A DNA stretch of 64,000 nucleotides from Teichococcus vastitatis (GCF_003604215.1 NZ_QXGS01000015.1:1-64000), one strand, 5' to 3'; positions 43,027 through 52,954 are shown, counted from the first letter of the stretch. Notes: generated from the letters alone by a model not told the origin. Made by a program: numbers and translations.

Positions 43027-44448
43027 ATGGCTTTGCGAATCAAGGATCGCCGCGCCACCCGCGCGCTGCTGCTGCTGGGTGTGCTGGCCGGGCCGCTGGC
43101 CGCCTGCGGGCCGCGGGCGGAGCCCGTGGTGTCGGGGCTGGAGCCGGGTGCGTTCCGCAATGCCGATCCCGCCGCCGAGGCGCGCTGGCCCGACCCCGAC
43201 TGGTGGCGCGGCTTCAACGCGCCGGAGCTGGACCGGCTGATGCAGGCGGCGATGGCGGGCAATTTCGACCTCGCCGCCGCCGCCGCGCGGGTGCGGCAGG
43301 CGGATGCGCAGCTGCGCATCGCCGGCGCCGCGCTGCTGCCCAATGTCGGGCTGGATGCGGGTGCCACGCAGAGCCGCTCCACCGCCCTCGGCACCAGCAG
43401 CAGCTTCGGCCGCAACCGCAACGCCACGCGCTACGACGCCACCCTGTCCGCCAGCTACGAGCTGGATTTCTGGGGCCGCAACCGCAACCTGCGCGAGGCG
43501 GTGATCCAGGATGCGCGCGCCCGCCGCTTCGACCAGGGCACCGTGCTGCTGACCACCGAGGCTTCCATCGCCAACACCTATTTCGAGGTGCTGGCAGCGC
43601 GCGAGGAGTTGCGCGCGCAGGAGGAGAACCTGGCGGCCGCCCGGCGCATCCTCAGCGTGATCCGCAGCCAGGTGAATTTCGGCACCGCCACGGGGCTCGA
43701 CCTGGCGCAGCAGGAAACCGTGGTGGCGCAACAGCAGGCCGCCATTCCGGCCCTGCGGCAGACCGCCGAGCAGGGGGTGAACGCGCTGGCCGTGCTGACC
43801 GGCCGCCCGCCCGCCGCGCTCACCGTGGCCACCGGGCGCTTCGACGGGCTGCGGGTGCCGGCGGCCGCGCCCGGCCAGCCCGGCGACCTGCTGGCCCGCC
43901 GCCCCGACGTGCTGGCGGCCGAGGCCAGCCTCGCCGCCGCCAACGCCGATGTGGCGGCGGCGCGGGCGGCGCTGCTGCCGACGGTCAGCCTCAGCCTGTC
44001 GGGCGGCTTCCAATCCGCCGCGCTGGGCACGCTGCTCAGGCCGGAATCGCAGTTCTTCTCCCTGGTGGGCGGGCTGGCGCAAACCATCTTTGATGGCGGG
44101 GCGCTGCGTGGCCAGGTGTCGCTGAGCCGGGCCCAGGCGGAGGAATTGCTGGTGGAATACCGCCGCGCCATCGTCCAGGCCCTGTCCGACACCGAGGACG
44201 CGCTGGTCGCCCTGCGCGAAAGCACCGAAGGGGAAACCCTGCGGGCCGAGGCGCTGGCCCGCGCCAGCCGTGCCTATGACATCGCCGAGGCGCAGCTGCG
44301 TGCCGGCACCATCAACGTGATCACCCTGCTGAACACCCAGCAGACCCTGTTCTCCGCCCGCGTCAGCCTGGTCCAGGCGCGGCTCGCCCGGCTGCAGGCC
44401 GCCGTTGCGCTGTTTCGCGCGCTGGGCGGCGGCTGGCAGTCCACCTGA
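43027..44448 (+). CDS. outer-membrane efflux factor, NodT/OprM family lipoprotein
   Basis: This 473-residue TolC-like protein has a lipoprotein signal (LLLLGVLAGPLAAC). Its duplicated beta-barrel/helix halves include WWRGFNAPELDRLMQAAMAG, SASYELDFWGRNRNLREAV and TIFDGGALRGQVSLSRAQAE. It forms the outer-membrane exit duct of the RND pumps encoded downstream. The start at 43027 is five bases after the previous stop. The gene is part of a probable sigma-to-pump operon. Confidence 0.92.
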   Translation: MALRIKDRRATRALLLLGVLAGPLAACGPRAEPVVSGLEPGAFRNADPAAEARWPDPDWWRGFNAPELDRLMQAAMAGNFDLAAAAARVRQADAQLRIAGAALLPNVGLDAGATQSRSTALGTSSSFGRNRNATRYDATLSASYELDFWGRNRNLREAVIQDARARRFDQGTVLLTTEASIANTYFEVLAAREELRAQEENLAAARRILSVIRSQVNFGTATGLDLAQQETVVAQQQAAIPALRQTAEQGVNALAVLTGRPPAALTVATGRFDGLRVPAAAPGQPGDLLARRPDVLAAEASLAAANADVAAARAALLPTVSLSLSGGFQSAALGTLLRPESQFFSLVGGLAQTIFDGGALRGQVSLSRAQAEELLVEYRRAIVQALSDTEDALVALRESTEGETLRAEALARASRAYDIAEAQLRAGTINVITLLNTQQTLFSARVSLVQARLARLQAAVALFRALGGGWQST

Positions 44449-44465
44449 CACGGATCCACCGACCC

Positions 44466-45725
44466 ATGGCCCGCTTCCGCTTTCTGCTGCTTTCCCTGGT
44501 GGTCCTGGCCGGTGCCGGGGCGGGCTATTACCTCTGGCAGGGGCGCGAGGCGGCAGGCCCCGCCGATCTCAGCACGGCGCAGACCACGCCGGGCGGGCGG
44601 CGCGCGGCCCCGGGGGGCGGCATTCCCGTGCCCGTCACCGTGGCGGCGGCCGAGCGCCGCGACCTCCGGCTGACGCTGGACGCGCTGGGCACGGTGCAGG
44701 CGCTGAACAACATCACCGTCCGCTCCCAGGTTTCCGGCACTCTGACCGAGGTGCTGTTCCGCGAGGGCCAGGAGGTGAAGGCCGGCGAGATCCTGGCCCG
44801 CATCGACGACCGCACCTACGCCGCCGCCCTGGCCCAGGCGGTGGGCCGGAAGAACTACGACCTGGCGCAGCTGGAGAACGCCCGTGCCGACCTGCGCCGC
44901 TACCAAGGGCTGCTCGCCGCCAGCGGCGTGACGCGGCAGCAGGTGGACACCCAGCGCGCCCAGGTGGCGATGTTCGAGGCGCAGGTGGCGCAGGACCAGG
45001 CCGCCATCGACACGGCGCAGACGCAGCTCGACTACACCACCATCCGCGCGCCGATCGACGGCCGGGTCGGGCTGCGGCAGGTCGATGCCGGCAACCTTGT
45101 TTCCTCGGGCGACGCCACGGGCATCGTCACCATCACCCAGATGCGGCCCATCGCGGTCAGCTTCACCATTCCGCAGGGCGAGCTGCCGCGACTGATGCGC
45201 GCCATGGCGGCCGGGCCGGTGCCGGTGGAAACCGTGCCCTCCAGCGGCGGCACGCCCAGCCAGCCGCTCGCGCAGAATGAGGCGCCGGAGCGCGGCACGG
45301 TGCTGACGGTGGACAACCAGGTGGACCAGGCCACCGGCACGGTGCGGGTGAAGGCGGTGTTCCCGAACGACGCCACCCGGCTCTGGCCCGGCGCCTTTGT
45401 CAGCCTGCGCATCGGCATCGAAACGGTGCCGGACGCGACCGTGGTGCCGCTGGTGGCGGTGCAGCAGGGCCCGAACGGCGCCTTCGCCTTCGTGGCCCGT
45501 CCGGACAACACGGTGGAGCAGCGCCCGCTGACCCTCGGCGCCGTGACGGAGGGCGAGGCCGCGGTGCGCGAGGGCCTGCAGCCGGGCGAGCAGGTGGTGA
45601 CCTCCGGCGCGCTGCGGCTGAACCCCGGCAGCGCCATCGCCCTGTCGAATGGCGGCAACACCGCCCCGGCCGCGCCGCCGCCACGCCCGCCGCGCGCGCG
45701 GCAGGCGGCGGATGCCGCGCCATGA
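44466..45725 (+). CDS. RND periplasmic adaptor (MdtA-like)
   Basis: This 419-residue membrane-fusion protein has an N-terminal anchor (FLLLSLVVLAGAGAGYYLW), a lipoyl/hairpin part (VQALNNITVRSQVSGTLTEV, LFREGQEVKAGEILARIDDR) and a beta-barrel domain (TVDNQVDQATGTVRVKAVFP). The C-terminus is proline/arginine-rich. The family resemblance to MdtA matches the two following pump genes. It links inner-membrane pumps to the outer-membrane factor, and overlaps the first pump gene by ATGA. Confidence 0.9.
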   Translation: MARFRFLLLSLVVLAGAGAGYYLWQGREAAGPADLSTAQTTPGGRRAAPGGGIPVPVTVAAAERRDLRLTLDALGTVQALNNITVRSQVSGTLTEVLFREGQEVKAGEILARIDDRTYAAALAQAVGRKNYDLAQLENARADLRRYQGLLAASGVTRQQVDTQRAQVAMFEAQVAQDQAAIDTAQTQLDYTTIRAPIDGRVGLRQVDAGNLVSSGDATGIVTITQMRPIAVSFTIPQGELPRLMRAMAAGPVPVETVPSSGGTPSQPLAQNEAPERGTVLTVDNQVDQATGTVRVKAVFPNDATRLWPGAFVSLRIGIETVPDATVVPLVAVQQGPNGAFAFVARPDNTVEQRPLTLGAVTEGEAAVREGLQPGEQVVTSGALRLNPGSAIALSNGGNTAPAAPPPRPPRARQAADAAP

Positions 45726-48700
45726 ACATCGCCGCCCCCTTCATCGCCCGCCCCGTCGCCACCACGCTGCTGTCGATCGCGGTGCTGTTGGCGGGGATCT
45801 TCGGCTATCTGCGGCTGCCGGTGTCGTCCCTGCCGGAGGTGGATTTCCCCACCATCGAGGTGACCACCCAGCTGCCCGGCGCCTCGCCCGAGACCGCCGC
45901 CGTGCTGATCAGCGCGCCGCTGGAGCGGCAATTCGCCAAGATCGCCGGGCTGCAGGTGATGTCCTCGGTCAGCGGGCCGGGGGTCAGTCGTATCACTCTG
46001 CAGTTCCGCCTGCAGAAGGGCCTGGACGAGGCCTCGCAGGACGTGCAGGCGGCGCTGGATGCGGCGCGCGGCACCCTGCCCGCGACCCTGCCCTACCCGC
46101 CGGCCTATTCCAAGGTGAACCCGGCCGACCCGCCGGTGCTCACCCTGGCGCTGACCTCCGACACCCTGCCGATCATGCGGCTGTCGGACACCGCCGACAC
46201 GCTGCTGGCGCAGAAGCTGTCTCAGGCCACCGGCGTCGGCCGCGTCACCGTGCAGGGCAACATGCGGCCGGCGATCCGGCTGCGCGTCGATCCGCTGCGC
46301 CTCGCCGCCTACGGCATCGGGCTGGAAGCGGTGCGCACCGCCGTGGCGGCGGCCAACCAGAACTCGCCGAAAGGCTCGCTGGACGGGGCGCGGCAGGCCT
46401 CGGCCATCCTGGCCAACGACCAGATCACCAGCGCCGCCGAGTTCGGCGACATCATCATCGCCTTCCAGAACGGCGCGCCCGTGCGGCTGCGCGACGTGGG
46501 CGAGGCGGTGGAGGCGCTGGAGAACGAGCGCAACGGCGCCTGGTTCAACGGCCGCCCCGCCGTGCTGATCGACGTGCAGCGCCAGCCCGGCGCCAACATC
46601 GTGCAAACGGTGGAAGGCATCCAGGCCCTGATGCCGGAGCTGCAGCGCGCCCTGCCGGCGGGCGCGACGCTCACCGTGGTGTCCGACCGGACGGAAACCA
46701 TCCGCGCCTCGGTGCACGAGGTGCAGTTCACACTGGTGCTGTCGGTCGCGCTGGTGGTGGGCGTGATCTACTTCTTCCTGGGCAGCGGCCGGGCCACGCT
46801 GGTGCCGGCGGTGTCGCTTCCGCTGTCGATCATCGGCACCTTCGGCATCATGGCGGTGATGGGCTATTCGCTCGACAATCTGTCGCTGATGGCGCTGACC
46901 ATCGCGACCGGCTTCGTGGTCGACGACGCCATCGTCATGATCGAGAACATCGTGCGGCTGATCGAGAAGGGCGTGAAGCCGCTCGCCGCCGCCTATGAGG
47001 GCGCGCGGCAGATCGCCTTCACGATCGTGTCCCTGACGCTGTCGCTGATCGCAGTGTTCATTCCCCTGCTGTTCATGGAAGGCGTGGTGGGGCGGCTGTT
47101 CCGCGAATTCGCCGAAACGCTGACCGCTGCCGTGCTGGTGTCCATGGTGGTGTCGCTGACGTTGACGCCGATGATGTGCGCCTTTGTGCTGAGGCCGGAG
47201 CACAAGCCCTCCTGGCTAGCGCGCGGCTTCGAGAACGGCTTCGAGCGGCTGCGGCTGCTGTATGGCCGCGCCCTCGCCGTGACCATGCGGCACCAGGCGC
47301 TGACCCTGATCGCCGCCACGGCCACCGTGGCGCTGACCGGCTGGCTCTACGTGGTCATGCCGAAGGGCTTCCTGCCGCTGCAGGATACCGGGCTGATCAC
47401 CATCACCACCGAGACGCCGCAGGACAGTTCCTTTGCCCGCTCCGCCGCCATCCAGCAGCAGGTGATGGAGGTGGTGCGGGCCGACCCGGCGGTCGCCGCC
47501 GTCACCGCCGTGGCCGGCGCCGGCGCGCTGAACCCGGCGCAGAACACCGGCCGCATCACCGCCGTGCTGCGGCCGCGCGACGAGCGCGACCTCGACGCGC
47601 AGGGCGTCATCGCCCGGCTGAAGCCGCGGCTGGACAGCATCCCCGGCGCCGTCGCCTATCCGCAGGCGGTGCAGGACATCCAGATCAGCCCGCGCGTCAG
47701 CACCACGCAGTACCAGTATGTTCTGACCGATGCCGATGCTGCCACCCTGTCGCGCTGGGCGCCCGAGGTGGTGGCGCGGCTGCGCCAGCTGCCCGGCCTG
47801 CGCGACGTGGCGACCGACCAGCGCGAGGATGGCGTCCGTCTCGCCATCCAGGTGGACCGCGACCGCGCGGCGCGGCTCGGCGTCACCATGCAGGCGGTGG
47901 ACAACGCCCTCTACAACGCCTTCGGACAGCGGCAGATCTCCACCATCTACGGCCAGAGCAACCAGTACCGCGTGGTGCTGGAAGCGTCCGACCGGCTGCG
48001 CACCGATCCGACCGCGATCGGCCAGCTGCGCGTCGCCGGCACCGACAACGCCCAGGTGCCGCTGGCCGAGATCGCCAGCTTCACCCGCTCCCGCGCGCCG
48101 CTGCTGGTGACGCGGGAGAACCAGTTTCCCGCCGTGACGGTCAGCTTCAACCTGGCCCCCGGCGTGTCGCTGGGCGAGGCGGTGGATCGCATCCGCGCCG
48201 CCGAGCGCGACATCGGCCTGCCCGACAGTGTCACCGGCCGCTTCGCCGGCGACGCGGCGGAGTTCGCCTCCTCCCTGGAAGGCCAGCCCTGGCTGATCCT
48301 GGCGGCGGTGGTGGTGATCTACATCGTGCTGGGCGTGCTGTATGAGAGCTTTATCCACCCGGTCACCATCCTCTCCACCCTGCCCTCGGCCGGCATCGGC
48401 GCGCTGCTGGCACTCGAACTCTGGGGGCTCGACCTGTCGGTGGTCGGGCTGATCGGCATCATCCTGCTGATGGGCATCGTCAAGAAGAACGCCATCATGA
48501 TGATCGACTTCGCGCTGGAAGCGCAGCGCGACCGCGGCCTGGCGCCGCGGGAGGCGATCGTCGAGGCGGCCCTGCTGCGCTTCCGGCCGATCATCATGAC
48601 CACGGCGGCGGCGCTGCTCGGCGCGCTGCCGCTGGTGCTGCAATCCGGCACGGGAGCGGAGCTGCGGCTGCCGCTCGGCGTGTCCATCGTCGGCGGGCTG

Positions 48701-48829
48701 CTGCTGAGCCAGCTGGTGACGCTGTTCACCACCCCCGCCATTTACCTGGCCATGGAAGCGGTGAGCGGCGCGGCGCGGCGCTGGTGGCACCGCGATTCCA
48801 CGGGCGGCCAGCCCGCGGCGGCCGAGTAG
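45722..48829 (+). CDS. RND efflux permease (MdtB-like)
   Basis: This 1035-residue resistance-nodulation-division transporter has a TM1 region with RPVATTLLSIAVLLAGIFGY and the PN1-PN2-PC1-PC2 porter subdomains. TM4 has the proton-relay pair DD in GFVVDDAIVMIENI, and the C-terminal TM region has GIVKKNAIMMIDFALEAQRD. Length and motifs fit MdtB/MdtC-type pumps for amphiphilic drugs or bile-salt-like compounds. The start overlaps the adaptor stop (ATGA). Confidence 0.93.
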   Translation: MNIAAPFIARPVATTLLSIAVLLAGIFGYLRLPVSSLPEVDFPTIEVTTQLPGASPETAAVLISAPLERQFAKIAGLQVMSSVSGPGVSRITLQFRLQKGLDEASQDVQAALDAARGTLPATLPYPPAYSKVNPADPPVLTLALTSDTLPIMRLSDTADTLLAQKLSQATGVGRVTVQGNMRPAIRLRVDPLRLAAYGIGLEAVRTAVAAANQNSPKGSLDGARQASAILANDQITSAAEFGDIIIAFQNGAPVRLRDVGEAVEALENERNGAWFNGRPAVLIDVQRQPGANIVQTVEGIQALMPELQRALPAGATLTVVSDRTETIRASVHEVQFTLVLSVALVVGVIYFFLGSGRATLVPAVSLPLSIIGTFGIMAVMGYSLDNLSLMALTIATGFVVDDAIVMIENIVRLIEKGVKPLAAAYEGARQIAFTIVSLTLSLIAVFIPLLFMEGVVGRLFREFAETLTAAVLVSMVVSLTLTPMMCAFVLRPEHKPSWLARGFENGFERLRLLYGRALAVTMRHQALTLIAATATVALTGWLYVVMPKGFLPLQDTGLITITTETPQDSSFARSAAIQQQVMEVVRADPAVAAVTAVAGAGALNPAQNTGRITAVLRPRDERDLDAQGVIARLKPRLDSIPGAVAYPQAVQDIQISPRVSTTQYQYVLTDADAATLSRWAPEVVARLRQLPGLRDVATDQREDGVRLAIQVDRDRAARLGVTMQAVDNALYNAFGQRQISTIYGQSNQYRVVLEASDRLRTDPTAIGQLRVAGTDNAQVPLAEIASFTRSRAPLLVTRENQFPAVTVSFNLAPGVSLGEAVDRIRAAERDIGLPDSVTGRFAGDAAEFASSLEGQPWLILAAVVVIYIVLGVLYESFIHPVTILSTLPSAGIGALLALELWGLDLSVVGLIGIILLMGIVKKNAIMMIDFALEAQRDRGLAPREAIVEAALLRFRPIIMTTAAALLGALPLVLQSGTGAELRLPLGVSIVGGLLLSQLVTLFTTPAIYLAMEAVSGAARRWWHRDSTGGQPAAAE

Positions 48830-48835
48830 CGCGCG

Positions 48836-51800
48836 ATGTTCTCGATCTCCGGCCCATTCCTGCGCCGGCCCATCGCCACCATGCTGCTGGCGATCGGGCT
48901 GGCGCTGGCCGGCTTGGTGGCGCTGCGGCAACTGCCCGTCTCCTCCATGCCGCGCGTCGACATCCCGACGCTGATCGTCACCGTCTCGCAGCCCGGCGCC
49001 AACCCGGAAACCCTGGCCGCCACGGTGCTGGCGCCGCTGGAGCGCCGCATCGGCGAGATCTCCGGCATCACCGAGATGACCGCCAACGCCTCCACCGGCG
49101 CGGGCAACATCATCATCCAGTTCGACATCTCGCGCAGCCAGGCGGATGCGGCGCGCGACGTGCAGGCGGCGGTGAACGCGGCGCGGCAGGACCTGCCCGC
49201 CGGCCTGCCCAACCCGCCGCAGGTGATCAAGATCAACCCGGCCGACATGCCCGTGCTGATCCTGGCCATGACCTCCACCACGCAGCGCGCGGCGGCGCTG
49301 TACGACGTGGCCGACAGCATCGTGGCGCAGCGCCTGTCCCGGGTGTCGGGCGTGGCCTCGGTGCAGCTGGGCGGCGCCGACCAGCCGGCGGTGCGCGTTT
49401 CGGTCAACCCGGACGCCGCCGCCGCTGCCGGCGTGTCCCTGGACAGCATCCGCACCACGCTGACCAACGCCAACGTCACCCAGCCGGTGGGCAGCATCGA
49501 GGGCGCCGAGCAATCGGTCATGCTGCACGTCAACGACCGCATCAGCCGCGCCGCCGATTACGCCACGCTGGTGGTCAAGAGCGCCAACGGCAACATCATG
49601 CGGCTGTCGCAGATCGCCGAGGTGGCGGACGCCACCCGCTCCCGCCGCCAGGCCGCCTGGTTCAACGAGCGGCAGGCCATCCTGATGATGGTGTACAAGC
49701 AGGCCGACGCCAACGTGCTCGACGTCGTGGCCGACGTGAAGGAGCAGCTGCCGCAGCTCGGGAAATGGGTGCCCGGCGGCATCAGCATCGAGGTGATGAG
49801 CGACCGTTCCGGCACCATCCGCGCCAGCGTCGAGGAGGTGGAGCTGACCCTGCTGCTGACCGTTGTGCTGGTGATCGGCGTGGTTGTGCTGTTTCTGCGC
49901 CGCACCGGCCCGACGCTGGCCGCCTGCGCGACCGTGCCGCTGTCGCTGCTCGGCACACTGTTCGTGATCTGGCTGATGGGCTACTCGCTCAACAACTTCT
50001 CGCTGATGGCGCTGATCGTCTCGGTCGGCTTCGTGGTGGACGACGCCATCGTCATGATCGAAAACATGGCTCGCATGCGCGAGCGCGGCCTTCCACCGAA
50101 CGAGGCGGCGCTGGAAGGCGCCCGGCAGATCGGCTTCACCATCGTCTCCATCACCGTGTCGCTGATCGCGGTGTTCATTCCGCTGCTGGCGATGGAGGGC
50201 CTCGTCGGCCGCTTCTTCCGTGAATTCTCGGCGACGCTGGCCATCGCCGTCGGCATCTCGGCGGTGCTGGCGCTGACCCTGACGCCGGTGATCGCGGCCC
50301 GCATGGACCGCCCTGCCCGCAGGCCGCCCGGCCGCTTCAGCCGCGGCTTCGACGCGGCGATGGAAGGTGTGATCCGCGGCTACATGCGCTCGCTCGGCGT
50401 GGTGCTGCGCTTCCGCGGGCTGGCGCTGCTGGCGACACTCGGCTGCGTGGCCCTCACCGTGTGGCTGTACATGATCGTGCCCAAGGCCTTCTTCCCCGAA
50501 CAGGATACCGGGCTGCTGGCCGGCAGCGCCCAGGCGGCGCCCGACACCTCCTTCGCCACCATGGCGCGGCTGACCCAGGAGGCGACGCGCATCATCCAGG
50601 CCGATCCGGCCGTGGCCAGCGTCGGCTCGCAGATCGGCGGCAGCTCCTGGAGCGCCGGCACCAACTCCGCCCAGTTCTACATCGCGCTGAAGCCGCGCGA
50701 ACAGCGCGACGCCTCGGCCAGTCAGGTGATCGCCCGGCTGCGCGCGCCGCTCGGCCGCATCGTCGGCGTCAGCGTGTTCCTGCGTGCGCAGCAGGACATC
50801 TTCATCGGCGGCCGGCCGGGCAACGCCTCCTATTCCTACATCCTGCTCGGCACCGACCTCGACGAGCTGCGGCGCTGGACCAACACTATGGTGGAGAAGC
50901 TGCGCACCGTGCCCGGCCTCGCCGACGTGTCGAGCGACCAGGAGCGCGCCGGGCTGGTCAACCGCGTGGTGATCGACCGTGACGCGGCGGCGCGCCTCGG
51001 CGTCGGCATGGACGATGTGGGGGCGGCGCTGAACAACGCCTTCTCGCAGCGGCAGGTCTCCACCATCTATGGCAGCCGCAACCAGTACAAGGTGGTGCTG
51101 GAGATCGATCCGGCGCTGCAGCAATCGCCCGCCCAGCTTGACCGGATCTTCGTGCCCGCCGCCGAGGGCGGCCAGGTGCCGCTGCGCGCCGTGGCGCGGG
51201 TGGAGCGGGACGTGGCGCCGCTGCGCGTCACCCATCGCGGCCAGTTCCCGGCCACCACCATCACCTTCAACCTCGCCGAAGGCATCAGCCTGGGCGACGC
51301 CACGGCGCTGGTGCAGCAGGCCGAGCGGGAAGCGATGCTGCCCGGCTCCATCCGCTCCCAGTACGGCGGCAACGCCGCAGCGTTCCAGAGCTTCAGCCGC
51401 TCGCAGCCGCTGCTGATCCTGGCGGCGCTGGTGTCGATCTATCTGGTGCTGGGCATCCTGTACGAGAGCTACATCCACCCGCTGACCATCATCTCCACCC
51501 TGCCCTCGGCGGGGCTCGGCGCGCTGCTGGCGCTGCTGGTGACGGGAGTGCCGTTCTCGGTGATGGGGCTGATCGGCGTGATCCTGCTGATGGGCATCGT
51601 CAAGAAGAACGCCATCATGATGGTGGATTTCGCCCTCGACCATGAGCGGCAGGAAGGCGGCGGCGGCGAGGCGGCGATCCTGGCCGCCTGCCGCGACCGC
51701 TTCCGGCCGATCCTGATGACCACCCTGGCGGCGCTGCTCGGCGCCGTGCCGCTGGCGATCGGCAGCGGCGCGGGGGCGGAGATGCGCCAGCCGCTCGGCA

Positions 51801-51922
51801 TCGCCATCATCGGCGGCCTCGCCGTGTCGCAGGTGCTGACGCTGTACAGCACGCCGGTGATCTATCTGGCGCTGGACCGTTTTCGCCGCCGACCGCGCGC
51901 CCTGGCGCAGCCCGCCGAATAG
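48836..51922 (+). CDS. RND efflux permease (MdtC-like)
   Basis: This 1028-residue second pump, next to the MdtB-like gene, shows RRPIATMLLAIGLALAGLVA at TM1, GFVVDDAIVMIENMARMRER at TM4 and GIVKKNAIMMVDFALDHERQ near the C-terminus. MdtB and MdtC form mixed trimers in Escherichia coli, so the two proteins here probably form one heteromeric pump. It starts seven bases after the previous stop. Its TAG stop lies at the edge of a palindrome that begins the partition region. Confidence 0.93.
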   Translation: MFSISGPFLRRPIATMLLAIGLALAGLVALRQLPVSSMPRVDIPTLIVTVSQPGANPETLAATVLAPLERRIGEISGITEMTANASTGAGNIIIQFDISRSQADAARDVQAAVNAARQDLPAGLPNPPQVIKINPADMPVLILAMTSTTQRAAALYDVADSIVAQRLSRVSGVASVQLGGADQPAVRVSVNPDAAAAAGVSLDSIRTTLTNANVTQPVGSIEGAEQSVMLHVNDRISRAADYATLVVKSANGNIMRLSQIAEVADATRSRRQAAWFNERQAILMMVYKQADANVLDVVADVKEQLPQLGKWVPGGISIEVMSDRSGTIRASVEEVELTLLLTVVLVIGVVVLFLRRTGPTLAACATVPLSLLGTLFVIWLMGYSLNNFSLMALIVSVGFVVDDAIVMIENMARMRERGLPPNEAALEGARQIGFTIVSITVSLIAVFIPLLAMEGLVGRFFREFSATLAIAVGISAVLALTLTPVIAARMDRPARRPPGRFSRGFDAAMEGVIRGYMRSLGVVLRFRGLALLATLGCVALTVWLYMIVPKAFFPEQDTGLLAGSAQAAPDTSFATMARLTQEATRIIQADPAVASVGSQIGGSSWSAGTNSAQFYIALKPREQRDASASQVIARLRAPLGRIVGVSVFLRAQQDIFIGGRPGNASYSYILLGTDLDELRRWTNTMVEKLRTVPGLADVSSDQERAGLVNRVVIDRDAAARLGVGMDDVGAALNNAFSQRQVSTIYGSRNQYKVVLEIDPALQQSPAQLDRIFVPAAEGGQVPLRAVARVERDVAPLRVTHRGQFPATTITFNLAEGISLGDATALVQQAEREAMLPGSIRSQYGGNAAAFQSFSRSQPLLILAALVSIYLVLGILYESYIHPLTIISTLPSAGLGALLALLVTGVPFSVMGLIGVILLMGIVKKNAIMMVDFALDHERQEGGGGEAAILAACRDRFRPILMTTLAALLGAVPLAIGSGAGAEMRQPLGIAIIGGLAVSQVLTLYSTPVIYLALDRFRRRPRALAQPAE

Positions 51923-51951
51923 AAAGCTATCTAGAAATCTAGCTAGCTTTC
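51922..51951. repeat. partition-region palindrome A (possible centromere/operator)
   Basis: GAAAGCTATCTAG (51922-51934) and CTAGCTAGCTTTC (51939-51951) form an inverted repeat with one mismatch around AAAT. It shares AGCTATC and CTAGCTAG words with sites at 52936 and 53073. It overlaps the last base of the pump gene and probably contains the parA promoter/operator. Confidence 0.65.
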
Positions 51952-51962
51952 TGCTTCTCTCA

Positions 51963-51980
51963 GCCATCTCGCGAGATGGC
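51963..51980. promoter_or_regulatory. 18-bp perfect palindrome upstream of parA
   Basis: GCCATCTCGCGAGATGGC reads identically on both strands and lies 15 bases before the parA start. It does not match known ParB parS or KorB consensus sites as I recall them. It is likely an operator for the ParA/RHH pair or another dimeric regulator. Confidence 0.55.
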
Positions 51981-51994
51981 CGGGGAACAAGCCT

Positions 51995-52645
51995 TTGATT
52001 CTGATGGTGGGCGGGGAAAAGGGCGGCGTCGGCAAGACCACGCTGGCGACGCATCTGGCCGTGGCACGCAAGGGCGCCGGGCGCTCGGTGGTGCTGGTGG
52101 ATGCCGACAGCCAGGGCACCGCCTCCACCTGGAGCGACGCGCGCAAGGAGCATGAGGCGGTGCCGCAGCTGCCCTGCGTCACGCTGCGGGGCAGCAAGGT
52201 GCATGTGGAGCTGAAGGAGCTGGCCCGGCACTACGAGGACATCGTGGTGGACACCGGCGGTGCCGACAGCCAGGAATTCCGCTCCGCCATGCTGGCCGCC
52301 GACACGCTGCTGATGCCGCTGCGCCCGGGCTCCTTTGATTTCTGGACGCTGCTGAAGATGCAGGAGGTCGTCGCCATGGCGGAGGGCTTCAACGACAGGC
52401 TGCAGGCCGTGATCTGCCTGTCCCAGGTGCCACCCACCGCCAGCGACCGCGCGCGCCGTGAGGCCACCACGGTGCTGGCCGAGATGCCGCGCTTCCGCCT
52501 GCTGCGCTGCATGACGGTGTTCCGCGCCGCCTTCAACCATTCCGCCGGCGAAGGACTGACCGTGGCCGAGATGCCGCGCCGCGATCCCAAGGCATGCAGC
52601 GAGATCGCCTTCCTGCATGACGAGCTGTTCGCGGGAGCCGCCTGA
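51995..52645 (+). CDS. parA: ParA-family partition ATPase
   Basis: This 216-residue deviant-Walker ATPase has MVGGEKGGVGKTTLATHLAV at the N-terminus, VLVDADSQGTASTW as the switch/A' region and YEDIVVDTGGADS as Walker B. The lack of an N-terminal DNA-binding extension places it with small type Ib ParA proteins that work with ribbon-helix-helix partners. The frame starts at TTG 51995 behind GGGGAA. It overlaps the partner gene by TGATG. It should segregate the replicon carrying the repA origin 21 kb away. Confidence 0.9.
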   Translation: MILMVGGEKGGVGKTTLATHLAVARKGAGRSVVLVDADSQGTASTWSDARKEHEAVPQLPCVTLRGSKVHVELKELARHYEDIVVDTGGADSQEFRSAMLAADTLLMPLRPGSFDFWTLLKMQEVVAMAEGFNDRLQAVICLSQVPPTASDRARREATTVLAEMPRFRLLRCMTVFRAAFNHSAGEGLTVAEMPRRDPKACSEIAFLHDELFAGAA

Positions 52646-52941
52646 TGCCGATCAAGATGCCGAGCCGCCGGCCGCCGCAGAGCGCAGAGGATTTCGTGGC
52701 CGAGGCCACCGCCCTGCCCGCCGCGCCCGTGCCGCGCCAGGCCCTGCCCTGGCTGGACCCCCGCGTGCGGCCGGACCTCCGCGTCCAGGTGAACACCAAG
52801 ATCCCCGAGCCGCTGGCGCTGAAATACGGCTACCTCGCCATGCGGCTGGGGATGCGCAAGCAGGACGCGATGGAGGCGGCGCTGTCGGCCTGGGCTGACC
52901 AGCAGCTGAAGGCGCTGGGCCTTCCGGAAGCCGACAGCTAG
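52645..52941 (+). CDS. small partner of ParA, ribbon-helix-helix-like centromere-binding protein
   Basis: This 98-residue protein has a proline-rich, flexible N-terminus and a C-terminal VNTKIPEPLALKYGYLAMRL followed by GMRKQDAMEAALSAWADQQL. That reads as a beta strand plus two helices, the ribbon-helix-helix pattern of ParG-like proteins. It is translationally coupled to parA and its TAG stop lies inside a GCTAGCTAG element. Type Ib partners bind such short repeats and the promoter palindrome. It is small and divergent, so the name is by position and fold pattern. Confidence 0.75.
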   Translation: MPIKMPSRRPPQSAEDFVAEATALPAAPVPRQALPWLDPRVRPDLRVQVNTKIPEPLALKYGYLAMRLGMRKQDAMEAALSAWADQQLKALGLPEADS

Positions 52942-52954
52942 CTAGATAGCTATC
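52936..52954. repeat. partition-region palindrome B
   Basis: AGCTAGCTAGATAGCTATC contains the perfect palindrome GATAGCTATC (52945-52954). It overlaps the stop codon TAG (52939-52941) of the small partner gene. The same decamer recurs at 53078-53087, so these are probably centromere sites for the ParA partner. Confidence 0.65.

Noticed and set aside
47216..52618. A minus-strand open frame of 1800 codons across the pump and partition genes
   Set aside because: It lies opposite clear RND and ParA genes and reads as histidine/glutamine/arginine-rich nonsense, a usual shadow in GC-rich DNA.
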